Shown: positions 33,497 through 42,287 of the stretch, piece after piece
Layout: each line of letters opens with the position of its first letter
Numbering within the stretch: the stretch's first letter is position 1
Source: a virus
DNA: 64,000 bases
Reading direction: 5' to 3' (one strand)
Virus record (IMG/VR): IMGVR_UViG_3300020204_003072
Span: 62,001-126,000 of that record
Made by a program: the position numbers and the translations under genes
Notes under the pieces: generated by a model
Told to the model about the DNA's origin: nothing
What the model saw: the letters and a program-made list of their open reading frames with translations, nothing else
The model's database searches: none

Positions 33497-33966
33497 TAGA
33501 GTAATTTTTTCATTATTTCGTTTATCCTTTTAAGGTTTTCTGTTATTTTAATATCATCTTGGAACTTACTATGTTCTTTTGATGGTCTATTCATATCTGC
33601 TAACCAACCCATATCATCAACTAATTTATTATCAATTGGTTCTGGATGATAGTCTTGCCTTATTTGTTTTGACATTTGATCCCCATTTCTAATTGAGTCA
33701 AGTGTTCTGTCAACCCAACTTTTCATATAGTCAGCACCATTTAATATGTATGGAGCATCTTTTCCGTCACCACTATAATTATCAAACCAATTTTTTATTC
33801 TACCAAGTTGTTGATAAGTTACATAACCCGTGTTTCTTAATTCTTGATTTCTATTGTGCCCTTCTGTGTTTGCATCAGAGTTACTAACGTGGTTAAAACA
33901 AGTTTCAAGATATTCAGTTATTTCTTTTGGTAACTGGATTGTTTTTCCGTATAAATCTTTATTCAC
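33496..33966 (-). CDS. Hypothetical protein, virion operon
   Basis: A 156-residue helical protein (PKEITEYLETCFNHV, YVTYQQLGRIKNWFDNYSGD, PYILNGADYMKSWVDRTLDSIRNG). The C-terminus, KITENLKRINEIMKKLL, resembles the ITEN-DLTRIV helix of the targeting-motif proteins. The start codon is GTG at 33966, which overlaps the stop of the upstream gene by 8 bases. Function unknown; proteins with this WFD-x-Y and Gly-Asn-Ala-Asp layout lie near portal and head genes in related phages, but I cannot verify that here. Confidence 0.5.
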   Translation of the reverse strand: MNKDLYGKTIQLPKEITEYLETCFNHVSNSDANTEGHNRNQELRNTGYVTYQQLGRIKNWFDNYSGDGKDAPYILNGADYMKSWVDRTLDSIRNGDQMSKQIRQDYHPEPIDNKLVDDMGWLADMNRPSKEHSKFQDDIKITENLKRINEIMKKLL

Positions 33967-35074
33967 TTTTTTCTAGGTGTTTTATTAATTTATCTAAACT
34001 TATTCCTTCTTTATCTGCTAGTTTTTTTATTGATTCTAAATTTCTCATCAAAATTTTATTAATTGGAGAATCGTCTTCGCTATCTTTTGTTTTAATGTCC
34101 TTATCCTTTGATTTTTTACTTAAAAGAAGTTCATCAATCATTTGTTTCATTTTTTCTTTCCTCAATTCAACAATTCTTTGTTTTCCTTCTTCGTCTAATT
34201 CTGGGTCAAAACCAAAAGACATACATCTTTCATATCTTTCGAACGGGTCTTTGATTTCTAAATTTTTAAAAACACTAATACACCCTTTAAATGTTTTTAT
34301 ATTGTCATCATCAATTTCTTCATACCCATATGCGTCAGAAAAATCTTCTTCATCTAATATATTTTTATTTTTTTTACCTTCACCAAAATAAATTCTAGCT
34401 TTAAATGGAAAATTACCACTGGCCATTCTAGTAAGAGTTGCTCTCATATCTTGTGTCCATTGTGTGTGTTGACCCATATCTAAAATTGGAATGTTAGAAC
34501 TTGACATACTACCGTCAACGTCAACAAATTCTTCAATTTCACCACCTTCTTTTTTAGATTCTTTTTTATATTTTTCTGGAATTTTACTGGTTAACTTTAA
34601 ACCAACTTTTTCAGCTAATGCGATAATAAATGGTGTTGCAATAGTAGAACCAGGTACAACTTGAAAAACAACAATTGGTAAAATTTTTAATAAATCTTTA
34701 GATTGTGATTTTATAAATGTAACATCATCATCATCTAAATTTAAATCACCTTCTTTAATGTATGAGTTTAAAGACTTAGCAATTATTTTAGCCAAAAGTT
34801 TTGTTTCGCCTACTTCTTTTTTTGCATCACCCAACAATTTTTTAAAAGCATTTTTAATTGATGATGCAGTAAATGTTTTGTCACTTTTAAGAATATTGCC
34901 AACAATATTTTTAACTTTTTTTTCTTGTGTTTTCGGTATATCGATTTTTTCATCTTTTTCCTTGGCTTCATTTAATGTGTTAGAAACCGAATAATACAAT
35001 GAAATTTTACTTCCTTTATCTTTCAAAAAGAAATAGTAAGGTTTTTTAAAATATTCTTTATCTAACTCAATCAT
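33959..35074 (-). CDS. LETM1-like segment protein, virion operon
   Basis: A 371-residue protein. Residues about 120-165 contain KDLLKILPIVVFQVVPGSTIATPFIIALAEKVGLKL, close to the LETM1-type membrane segment (I-P-x-x-x-F-x-x-x-P-G-x-x-x-x-x-P-x-x-x-x-L). A middle part with SSSNIPILDMGQHTQWTQDMRATLTRMASGNFPFKARIYFG and a charged helical C-terminus follow. Similar proteins lie among structural genes of large Bacteroidetes phages. The single hydrophobic segment could enter a membrane or be buried in a virion. Its own promoter octamer lies 13 bases before the ATG. Function unknown. Confidence 0.5.
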   Translation of the reverse strand: MIELDKEYFKKPYYFFLKDKGSKISLYYSVSNTLNEAKEKDEKIDIPKTQEKKVKNIVGNILKSDKTFTASSIKNAFKKLLGDAKKEVGETKLLAKIIAKSLNSYIKEGDLNLDDDDVTFIKSQSKDLLKILPIVVFQVVPGSTIATPFIIALAEKVGLKLTSKIPEKYKKESKKEGGEIEEFVDVDGSMSSSNIPILDMGQHTQWTQDMRATLTRMASGNFPFKARIYFGEGKKNKNILDEEDFSDAYGYEEIDDDNIKTFKGCISVFKNLEIKDPFERYERCMSFGFDPELDEEGKQRIVELRKEKMKQMIDELLLSKKSKDKDIKTKDSEDDSPINKILMRNLESIKKLADKEGISLDKLIKHLEKSE

Positions 35075-35087
35075 AAAACAGTTTTAA

Positions 35088-35116
35088 TATAAATACTTTG
35101 ACTTGTTGTATTTATT
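35088..35116. promoter_or_regulatory. Divergent late promoters
   Basis: Two octamers face away from each other: TATTTATA on the minus strand (35095-35088, 13 bases before 35074) and TATTTATT on the plus strand (35109-35116, 10 bases before 35127). They switch the genome from leftward structural genes to rightward fibre genes. Confidence 0.55.
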
Positions 35117-35126
35117 AATAAAAAAG

Positions 35127-37991
35127 ATGTCCCAACAGAATATTAATCAATATGTTTATAAAAAAATCAATATAGATTTAGTATCTGATAGTATGGATAT
35201 GTCCTTAGCTTCGGACGAAAGAGACTATAAAGAAGAGGTTATTTTTTCACCATATATTATTGCACAAACATATGGTAATAAACTTCCTTTTTATTTTGAT
35301 ATAAACGACACCCTAACAGCGCAAAAACTTAATTTAAAATATAAAAATTACAATAAAAATAATATTTTTGTTTCACAAAATTATTATAATCCAGAAAATT
35401 CAAATTTTTGTTTATTAACAGCCTCAACATCTTGTGATATTGGTTTTACTGGAATTGATAACGGATTAGTTGATACAATGAGCGGTCAAACAATATATTT
35501 TACAAATGGTATCTTTGAAGATAGCGTTAAGTTTAATCGAATGTATTATGATAGAAGATTAAAATTATTTCAAGTTACAGGACACACAACAAATTTAAAT
35601 AGGTTTGAAGCTTTTAGTGCTCAAACATTATACGAAGTAATAAGTAAGACTGGAATAACAGAAGGTGTTTACCACGAATTATATGGTGGGTTCTATCAAG
35701 GTTTTTATAAATTATTTGGTTTTGATTATGATATTTTTCCAGAAAGAATGAATAAAGGTTGGAGCATTGAATTACTTTTGAAACCGAGATTATGTGACGA
35801 ATTTATTCCTAATTCTGGTGAAACCACATTAAACGAATTATACCCAAATAATAAAAACACTTTTTTTTATTGGGGGACCAGAGCTGAAAATAAGTTTTAC
35901 CACTATGCCGATGGGACACCAAGATGTTTTACTGGTTATACAAGAGTTACAACACCACTTGCTAATTGTTTACAGACTTGTGCTTGTTGTAATTTAAATA
36001 TTACAAATAGTAGGTGTATATATCTTTATCCACCACGTTCGTTAAATGGTATTCACGACCCACATATAAATTATGGTTGTGGTACTTGTAAAGGTAATCC
36101 TATGAGTGCGGTAACTTGTGGATGTGGTTGTAATCAATTTGCTTGTGAAACTTGTGGTTGGGAATGTCAGACACATTATTGTGGTGATGTAATACAACCA
36201 ACACCCACACCTACACCACTTCCTAGTCCAACACCAAGTTGTGATACACCACTGCCAGAATGCACACCAACTTGTACTACTTGTGAAAAGTGTGTTGATT
36301 GTTTAGATTGTCCAACATCTGGGTTTACTTCAGTAGAAGATACTTGTGAAAAAAATCCGTTATTTGATTCGATGTCCAATAACATTTCATTCAAATTATC
36401 TGGTGACCCACAAAATCCAGGAATTGGTATTAAAGTTTTAAGATTTACTGGTGAATGTATGACAACTGGAAATACAATTACTGGTACTGGAACTACTTTT
36501 GTTACTGGTTACACAATACAAGAATGGTGTACACCACCAATATATTCTTATTGTGAACAACAAAATCCAGCTTTTATAGAACAAGAACATTGGTTTTTAT
36601 TAGATGTTATTTGGAAACGAAATACAAATTTAGATAATTGTGATTTGTGGTGGTACGGTGGTTTAGGTGATATAACAAAGAAATTTTATTTAGAAAGTTT
36701 AGCAAATAATACATTTAGTTTAATTAGTCCACCATATTCAAATGATAAAAAAGATGCGGAACAAATAGAACTCGTAAATTTAAATGATACTTGGGTTTTA
36801 GATGAAAAATATAGAAAAGGTAAACTTTTAATATATGTGAATGGAAAATTAATTTATACAATAAAAGATTTCGAAGAAATTATACCAAGAGCTTTATCAA
36901 CAGATAAAGAAAAACAAATTGGTGTTCCTTTTAATATTTCTTGGGGTGGTGGAACACAAGGACTTCACGAAAATTTAGTTCCATCAACTTGTGAAAATTT
37001 AAGTAGTGATTTTATTCAGGACCCTGAATTATTCCCAACATCTGTTTTATCTGGCACATCATTGTCTGGTCTTACAACAAATATATTATTGGAAAAAGAA
37101 TTTGGTGGAACATTTGAAGGTGCTATTTCACAATTCAGAATGTATGTCCAACCACTCGATTCATCAGAAGTAAGACATAACTTTAATATATTAAAAGATA
37201 AATTCAGATTATTTAATCCTTTCTGTCCAGATTGTGATACAGAAATTTGTTTAACAAATGATTTTACATACACAATAAGTGGTGAAACTGAAACACCACC
37301 ATTAAGTTCAACAACAATCCCATTTGAATTAGGTAGAATCTATGTTGAAGATAAAAGAGATTTAAATTATTTAATAAAAAATAATCAAAGTGTAATTAAA
37401 TCGATTTCATCAAAACCACAAATATTAACACAAAGATTTTGGGATGCAAATGGTTGGTGGGGAAATCAAGGTAGCCTACCACAATGTGTTGGGTATTCTT
37501 GGGCCCATTGGTTAGAAGATGGTCCGGTACAACAATCTGGAATACCGCCAGTTGTAAAACCAAGTACAATTTATTTTAACGCACAAAAATTAGACCAATG
37601 GCCTGGTGAAAATTATAATGGTACTTCAGTTAGGGGTGGTGTAAAATATTTACAACAAATTGGTAAAGTAAAATCTTATTATTGGGCATTTGATTTACCA
37701 ACACTTGTAAATACAGTTTTAAAAGTTGGTCCAGTCGTAGTTGGTACAAACTGGTACAATGGAATGTTTTACCCAAATAAGTCTGGAAACATAAAATTAA
37801 CTGGTAAATTTGTTGGTGGACATGCTTATCTTATAAATGGTGTTGATTTAACAAAAAAAGTTTTTAGAATAAAAAATAGTTGGGGAAAATCTTGGGGAAT
37901 TGGTGGTCATGCGTATATATCATTTAATGATATGACAAGACTTATCAGAGAAAATGGGGAAATTTGTCTTGCAACAGAAATTGGTTCTTGA
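35127..37991 (+). CDS. Tail adhesin with C-terminal papain-like peptidase
   Basis: A protein of 954 residues. Start chosen at MSQQNINQ (35127), behind the promoter; an ATG at 35103 precedes only a short leader. The middle holds a Cys-rich, Pro-rich linker (about 260-430, with CACC, CGCGCNQ and TPTPTPLPSPTP) and concanavalin-like parts (WSIELLLKP near 212; HWFLLDVIWKR; FEGAISQFRMYVQPLD near 660). Residues about 760-954 are a C1A (papain-family) peptidase: GNQGSLPQCVGYSWAHW with the catalytic Gln and Cys, GGHAYLINGVD with the His, and IKNSWGKSWGIGGHAYISF with the Asn. The catalytic set is complete. It may cut surface proteins or crosslinks of the host, or mature a tail part. Confidence 0.82.
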   Translation: MSQQNINQYVYKKINIDLVSDSMDMSLASDERDYKEEVIFSPYIIAQTYGNKLPFYFDINDTLTAQKLNLKYKNYNKNNIFVSQNYYNPENSNFCLLTASTSCDIGFTGIDNGLVDTMSGQTIYFTNGIFEDSVKFNRMYYDRRLKLFQVTGHTTNLNRFEAFSAQTLYEVISKTGITEGVYHELYGGFYQGFYKLFGFDYDIFPERMNKGWSIELLLKPRLCDEFIPNSGETTLNELYPNNKNTFFYWGTRAENKFYHYADGTPRCFTGYTRVTTPLANCLQTCACCNLNITNSRCIYLYPPRSLNGIHDPHINYGCGTCKGNPMSAVTCGCGCNQFACETCGWECQTHYCGDVIQPTPTPTPLPSPTPSCDTPLPECTPTCTTCEKCVDCLDCPTSGFTSVEDTCEKNPLFDSMSNNISFKLSGDPQNPGIGIKVLRFTGECMTTGNTITGTGTTFVTGYTIQEWCTPPIYSYCEQQNPAFIEQEHWFLLDVIWKRNTNLDNCDLWWYGGLGDITKKFYLESLANNTFSLISPPYSNDKKDAEQIELVNLNDTWVLDEKYRKGKLLIYVNGKLIYTIKDFEEIIPRALSTDKEKQIGVPFNISWGGGTQGLHENLVPSTCENLSSDFIQDPELFPTSVLSGTSLSGLTTNILLEKEFGGTFEGAISQFRMYVQPLDSSEVRHNFNILKDKFRLFNPFCPDCDTEICLTNDFTYTISGETETPPLSSTTIPFELGRIYVEDKRDLNYLIKNNQSVIKSISSKPQILTQRFWDANGWWGNQGSLPQCVGYSWAHWLEDGPVQQSGIPPVVKPSTIYFNAQKLDQWPGENYNGTSVRGGVKYLQQIGKVKSYYWAFDLPTLVNTVLKVGPVVVGTNWYNGMFYPNKSGNIKLTGKFVGGHAYLINGVDLTKKVFRIKNSWGKSWGIGGHAYISFNDMTRLIRENGEICLATEIGS

Positions 37992-38031
37992 TTTTTTTTA
38001 TACAAAAATCGATACTTTGTATAATTCCTAA

Positions 38032-38039
38032 TATTTATT
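38032..38039 (+). promoter_or_regulatory. Putative late promoter of the fibre genes
   Basis: TATTTATT lies 33 bases before the fibre ATG at 38073, followed by an A-rich leader. Confidence 0.45.
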
Positions 38040-38072
38040 AAATAGATAAAATAAACAGAAAAAAAATAAATA

Positions 38073-41000
38073 ATGCCAAATTACGTTATTATTACAGATC
38101 CAGTAGGTGGATTAACAACAACAGTTAGAAGTGGACAAACAAATTCTGCTTCAGCTCTTTATTCTACCGTTTCTGGGGGTAGGGGGAATACAGCAAAAAA
38201 AGAATATTCTACAGTAGCCGGTGGTAGAGGAAATACAGCAAACGGTAATTATTCTACCATAAATGGTGGTTACTTAAATCGTACTAACGGATTACTAAGT
38301 AATATTGGTGGTGGGTGTAATAACTTTGCAAATGGAAAATCTTCAGTTGTTAATGCAGGTGCGTTTAACACAGCACAATCAGATTATACAATTGTTGGTG
38401 GTGGTTATTATAACACAGCACTAAATTTAAAATCTAATGTTCTTGGTGGTGACCATAACACAGCAATGTCCGGTTCAACAATTGTTGGTGGGGATAATAA
38501 CATTGCAAGAGGTGTAAATTCTTTTGTTGGTAATGGTCAAGAAAATAAAGTTAGTGGTAATTATTCCGGAACAATTGGTGGAAATTCAAACGTATTAACT
38601 GGTGCAAGATCAGTAATACTTGGTGGTGCTGGTTTAACAGGTACATCCGCAGACACCGTTTATGTTCCTAAATTTAACATTAAAAATGTTGGAGCAACGG
38701 CATCTATTAATAATTTAGGTATTGATGTTCAAGGCAATGTTGTGATTGGTAGTGACAATGATATATTTTTAAGTGCTTCAACATTAGATAATGTTACTGG
38801 TATTTTAACATTAATTAATAGTAATGGTAGTAACGTAGTACAATCTGGTTTTGTTACAGAAGATAATTACGTAACTGGTGGTACATTTAACTATAATGCC
38901 GGTGGACTCACTTTAGAAATGAAAAACGGAACAAATGTTTCAATTTCTGGATTACAAGATAAGTATTTTACTGGTGTAACATTTGACACAAATAATTTTG
39001 ATTTAACTATTGGAAGAAACGATGGGTTTACAGATACAATTAATCTTGGTGTTTTAGCTACTGACTTAGGTTTAACTGGTGGAACTTACAATGCTAACAC
39101 TGGCGTTGTAACATTTATAAATACATCTGGAAATACAGTTCAAATTTCTGGATTTACAACTGGATACACAGACACATATTTAACTGGTGGTACATTTACT
39201 GCTGGTGATTTAACTTTAACAAATACAGATGGCTCAACAGTTCTTGTAACTGGATTCACATCTATTGATACTTATGTTACCGGTGGTACATACGATAATT
39301 CAACAGGTACTGCAACATTTGAAGATAACCAAGGTGGTTCTTTTGTTGTCACAGGATTTACAACTGGTGCAACAGATTATTTTACAACTGGGTTTACATT
39401 TGACCAAGGTACTTACGACTTAACAGTTGAATTAAACAATTATAGTGCATACACAGTTAATTTAGGTATTTTAGCCGGTGATTTAAGAGTGACTGGTGGT
39501 ACATATGATTTAAATTCTGGTACCGCAACATTTACAAATAATTCTGGTGGTACATTTAGTGTAACTGGTTTCTTAACTGGATATACCGATACTTACGTTA
39601 CTGGTGGTTTTTACACCCCATCAACGTCAACACTTACAATCCAACAACAAAATGGTATCGTTGATATAACTGGAATTGAAGATGCTGTAATAGTACAAGG
39701 TGGTGGTGTTTCATCTACGGTTAGAAAAAATACAGCAAACAATGCCAATAATCAATATACTACAGTTTTTGGTTATAATAATAATGCTAATGGTTACGCA
39801 AGTACAATTGGTGGTGGTGTTCTAAACCAAGCAAATAGTAATAGTGATGTTGTTGCCGGTGGTTATGTTAATAAAGCTAGTGGTGGTTATTCATTTGTTG
39901 GTGGTGGTTTTGCTAACAACAACTTTGGATATATGGGTGTAATAAATGGTGGTGCAAACAATTCTATAAGTGGTAATAGTTATTGGTCAACAGTCAATGG
40001 TGGTTGTAATAATAAAACATTTAGTAGTTACACTGTTATAGGTGGTGGTAGAACAAATGTAACTTGTAATTTGGGTGATACTGTTGCTGGTGGTTGTTGT
40101 AATACTGGTTGTGGTGGAAGTATCGCAATTGGTGGTGGATTTGGAAATAAAGCATATGGTTTTGCTTCGGTAATTGGTGGTGGATATTGTAATGAAACAT
40201 ATAATTTACAATCATCAGTAGGTGGTGGTTTACATAACACAGCGTTTGGTTTTAGATCAAATGTGGGTGGTGGTTCATTTAATACATCATATGGCACAAA
40301 CAACACAATAAGTGGTGGATATAAAAATACCGCATCTGGTTATAGATCAACAATTGCTGGTGGTAGATGTAACACAGCGCTTAATTTTGAATCTTCGGTA
40401 CTTGGTGGTGTAAAAAACACGGCAATAGGAAATAGTTCAGCTATCACGGGTGGTGGAGAAAATATAGCAGAAGGTTTATGTTCTATGATTCTTGGTGGAT
40501 ACCAAAACGTTGTAACAGGAAATAGATCAGCTGTAATTGGTGGACAAAATATTACTGGTACAACAAACGACACAATTTATGTTCCACAATTAAATATCCA
40601 AACAGTTGGTGTAACAACACCAGTTTCAAATTTAGGTGTTGATGCGTCTGGTAATGTTGTTTCAGTAGCTTCTCAAACAGATTACTTTTTAACTGGATTA
40701 ACATTTGACAATGGAACATTTGATTTAACAGCGTCTGTTAATGATGGTAACGATTACACAGTAAGTTTAGCAATACTTTCTTCAGATATGACAGTAACTG
40801 GAGGTACTTATGATAATTCTACTGGTATTGCAACATTTACAACAAATTCTGGAAATACATTTAATGTTTCTGGTTTCTTAACTGGATATACCGATATAGT
40901 ACTTACTGGTGCTAGCCTTTCAAATGGCGAACTTACATTATCAAATAGTGATGGATCACAAGTTTTTGTAACTGGATTTACAGATTACTTTGTTACTGGA

Positions 41001-42224
41001 AGTACCTTAACATCAGGAAATGATGATACAAATGTACAAACATCAACTTTAGAATATAATTTAACCCCGGCTGGTGGTCCATATACAATTGTAACTGAAA
41101 ATACATTTGTAACTGGTGGTACATATGATAATGTACTTTCACAAATTACATTCGATAGAAATGATGGAAATTCATTCAATGTTGATTTAGCAACATTAAT
41201 TGATGGTGATAAATATTTAACTGGCGGTACTTATAACCCAACAACTGGTGAATTAGTGTTATCACAGTCAAATGGTGCTACTGATGTAAGTATTCTTGGG
41301 TTCCAAACACAAAATACTTTTGTAACTGGTGGGACATATTCAAATGGAACTTTAGTTCTTGGTCAAAACAATGGTACAAATGTTAGTGTACCTGGTTTCC
41401 AAAATAACGATTTCTTTGTTACTGGTGGTACATATAATAACGCAAATGGTTTAATTACATTAAATAGACAAAATGGTGTTGCAACAGTTAGTGGTTTACC
41501 AGCAGGACTAACCTCTGGAATTGGATTACCTATTATTATTCCAGGTACTGGACTAAATTCAACATTAAGATGTGGAATTGGTACTAGTGCAACTAACCAA
41601 TGGTCCGTTTCTTTTGGAGCAAGTAGTATTTCTTCAGGGGTTGGTTCAGTAGTTGGTGGGGGCGCCTCAAATGTTGCTAACGCTAGTTGGGGTACCGTTG
41701 CTGGTGGTGTTAATAATAGGGGGTGGGGTGTCGGTAATGTTATTGGTGGTGGTCAAAGTAATACAACTTGTAGTTGTTACTCAACAGTAAGTGGTGGATA
41801 TTATAATACAGCATCAGAACCGTTTAGTACAATTGGCGGTGGTAATTGTAACGAAATTGCTACTATAAATAGTTGTTTCACAACAATCGGTGGTGGTCAA
41901 TTCAACCGTATAGCATCTTGTTATGGTACAATTGGCGGTGGTAATTGTAATACAATCCATTTGAGTGTTGCTTGGTCAACAATCAACGGAGGTTGTTCGA
42001 ATAATATATGTGGAACCGCAAACTATTCATCTGCTGTTGGTAGATCAAACATTAGCTCTTTACAAGATACACACGTTTTAGGTTGTGGTATAACAACAAA
42101 CAGAAGTCTTACGACATTTGTTAACAATTTATCAATTATGAGTATACCAGTTAGTGCTTCTGGATTACCATCTGGTGCTGTTTGGAAAGACACCGCAAAT
42201 AATAATGTTTTAAAAATTGTATAA
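38073..42224 (+). CDS. Tail fibre with YadA/Hep_Hag-like head repeats (1)
   Basis: A 1383-residue fibre of three similar modules. Each starts with a G-x-x-S-T-x-R line (TTTVRSG at about 13, SSTVRKN near 550, NSTLRCG near 1167). Each continues with 14-16-residue repeats of the form S-x-V-x-G-G-x-x-N-x-A-x-G, as in the trimeric beta-roll heads of YadA-type autotransporters. The first two modules end with a TVYVPKFNIKNVG neck. Between modules lie repeats of about 30 residues, Y-V-T-G-G-T-Y-x-x-x-T-G-T-x-T-F (about 270-540, 880-1160), which should form a beta shaft. The end (LSIMSIPVSASGLPSGAVWKDTANNNVLKIV) is typical of Bacteroidetes-phage fibres. It probably recognises the host. It is a paralogue of the next gene. 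Confidence 0.85.
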   Translation: MPNYVIITDPVGGLTTTVRSGQTNSASALYSTVSGGRGNTAKKEYSTVAGGRGNTANGNYSTINGGYLNRTNGLLSNIGGGCNNFANGKSSVVNAGAFNTAQSDYTIVGGGYYNTALNLKSNVLGGDHNTAMSGSTIVGGDNNIARGVNSFVGNGQENKVSGNYSGTIGGNSNVLTGARSVILGGAGLTGTSADTVYVPKFNIKNVGATASINNLGIDVQGNVVIGSDNDIFLSASTLDNVTGILTLINSNGSNVVQSGFVTEDNYVTGGTFNYNAGGLTLEMKNGTNVSISGLQDKYFTGVTFDTNNFDLTIGRNDGFTDTINLGVLATDLGLTGGTYNANTGVVTFINTSGNTVQISGFTTGYTDTYLTGGTFTAGDLTLTNTDGSTVLVTGFTSIDTYVTGGTYDNSTGTATFEDNQGGSFVVTGFTTGATDYFTTGFTFDQGTYDLTVELNNYSAYTVNLGILAGDLRVTGGTYDLNSGTATFTNNSGGTFSVTGFLTGYTDTYVTGGFYTPSTSTLTIQQQNGIVDITGIEDAVIVQGGGVSSTVRKNTANNANNQYTTVFGYNNNANGYASTIGGGVLNQANSNSDVVAGGYVNKASGGYSFVGGGFANNNFGYMGVINGGANNSISGNSYWSTVNGGCNNKTFSSYTVIGGGRTNVTCNLGDTVAGGCCNTGCGGSIAIGGGFGNKAYGFASVIGGGYCNETYNLQSSVGGGLHNTAFGFRSNVGGGSFNTSYGTNNTISGGYKNTASGYRSTIAGGRCNTALNFESSVLGGVKNTAIGNSSAITGGGENIAEGLCSMILGGYQNVVTGNRSAVIGGQNITGTTNDTIYVPQLNIQTVGVTTPVSNLGVDASGNVVSVASQTDYFLTGLTFDNGTFDLTASVNDGNDYTVSLAILSSDMTVTGGTYDNSTGIATFTTNSGNTFNVSGFLTGYTDIVLTGASLSNGELTLSNSDGSQVFVTGFTDYFVTGSTLTSGNDDTNVQTSTLEYNLTPAGGPYTIVTENTFVTGGTYDNVLSQITFDRNDGNSFNVDLATLIDGDKYLTGGTYNPTTGELVLSQSNGATDVSILGFQTQNTFVTGGTYSNGTLVLGQNNGTNVSVPGFQNNDFFVTGGTYNNANGLITLNRQNGVATVSGLPAGLTSGIGLPIIIPGTGLNSTLRCGIGTSATNQWSVSFGASSISSGVGSVVGGGASNVANASWGTVAGGVNNRGWGVGNVIGGGQSNTTCSCYSTVSGGYYNTASEPFSTIGGGNCNEIATINSCFTTIGGGQFNRIASCYGTIGGGNCNTIHLSVAWSTINGGCSNNICGTANYSSAVGRSNISSLQDTHVLGCGITTNRSLTTFVNNLSIMSIPVSASGLPSGAVWKDTANNNVLKIV

Positions 42225-42237
42225 AATATAAAAATTA

Positions 42238-42263
42238 AAACCCCCATTTAATAGTGGGGGTTT
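42238..42263 (+). terminator. Terminator between the two fibre genes
   Basis: AAACCCCCA, an 8-base loop, and TGGGGGTTT form a 9-bp stem with a short T tail (weak tract). Confidence 0.65.
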
Positions 42264-42287
42264 GGACATAAATCAAAAATAAAAAAT

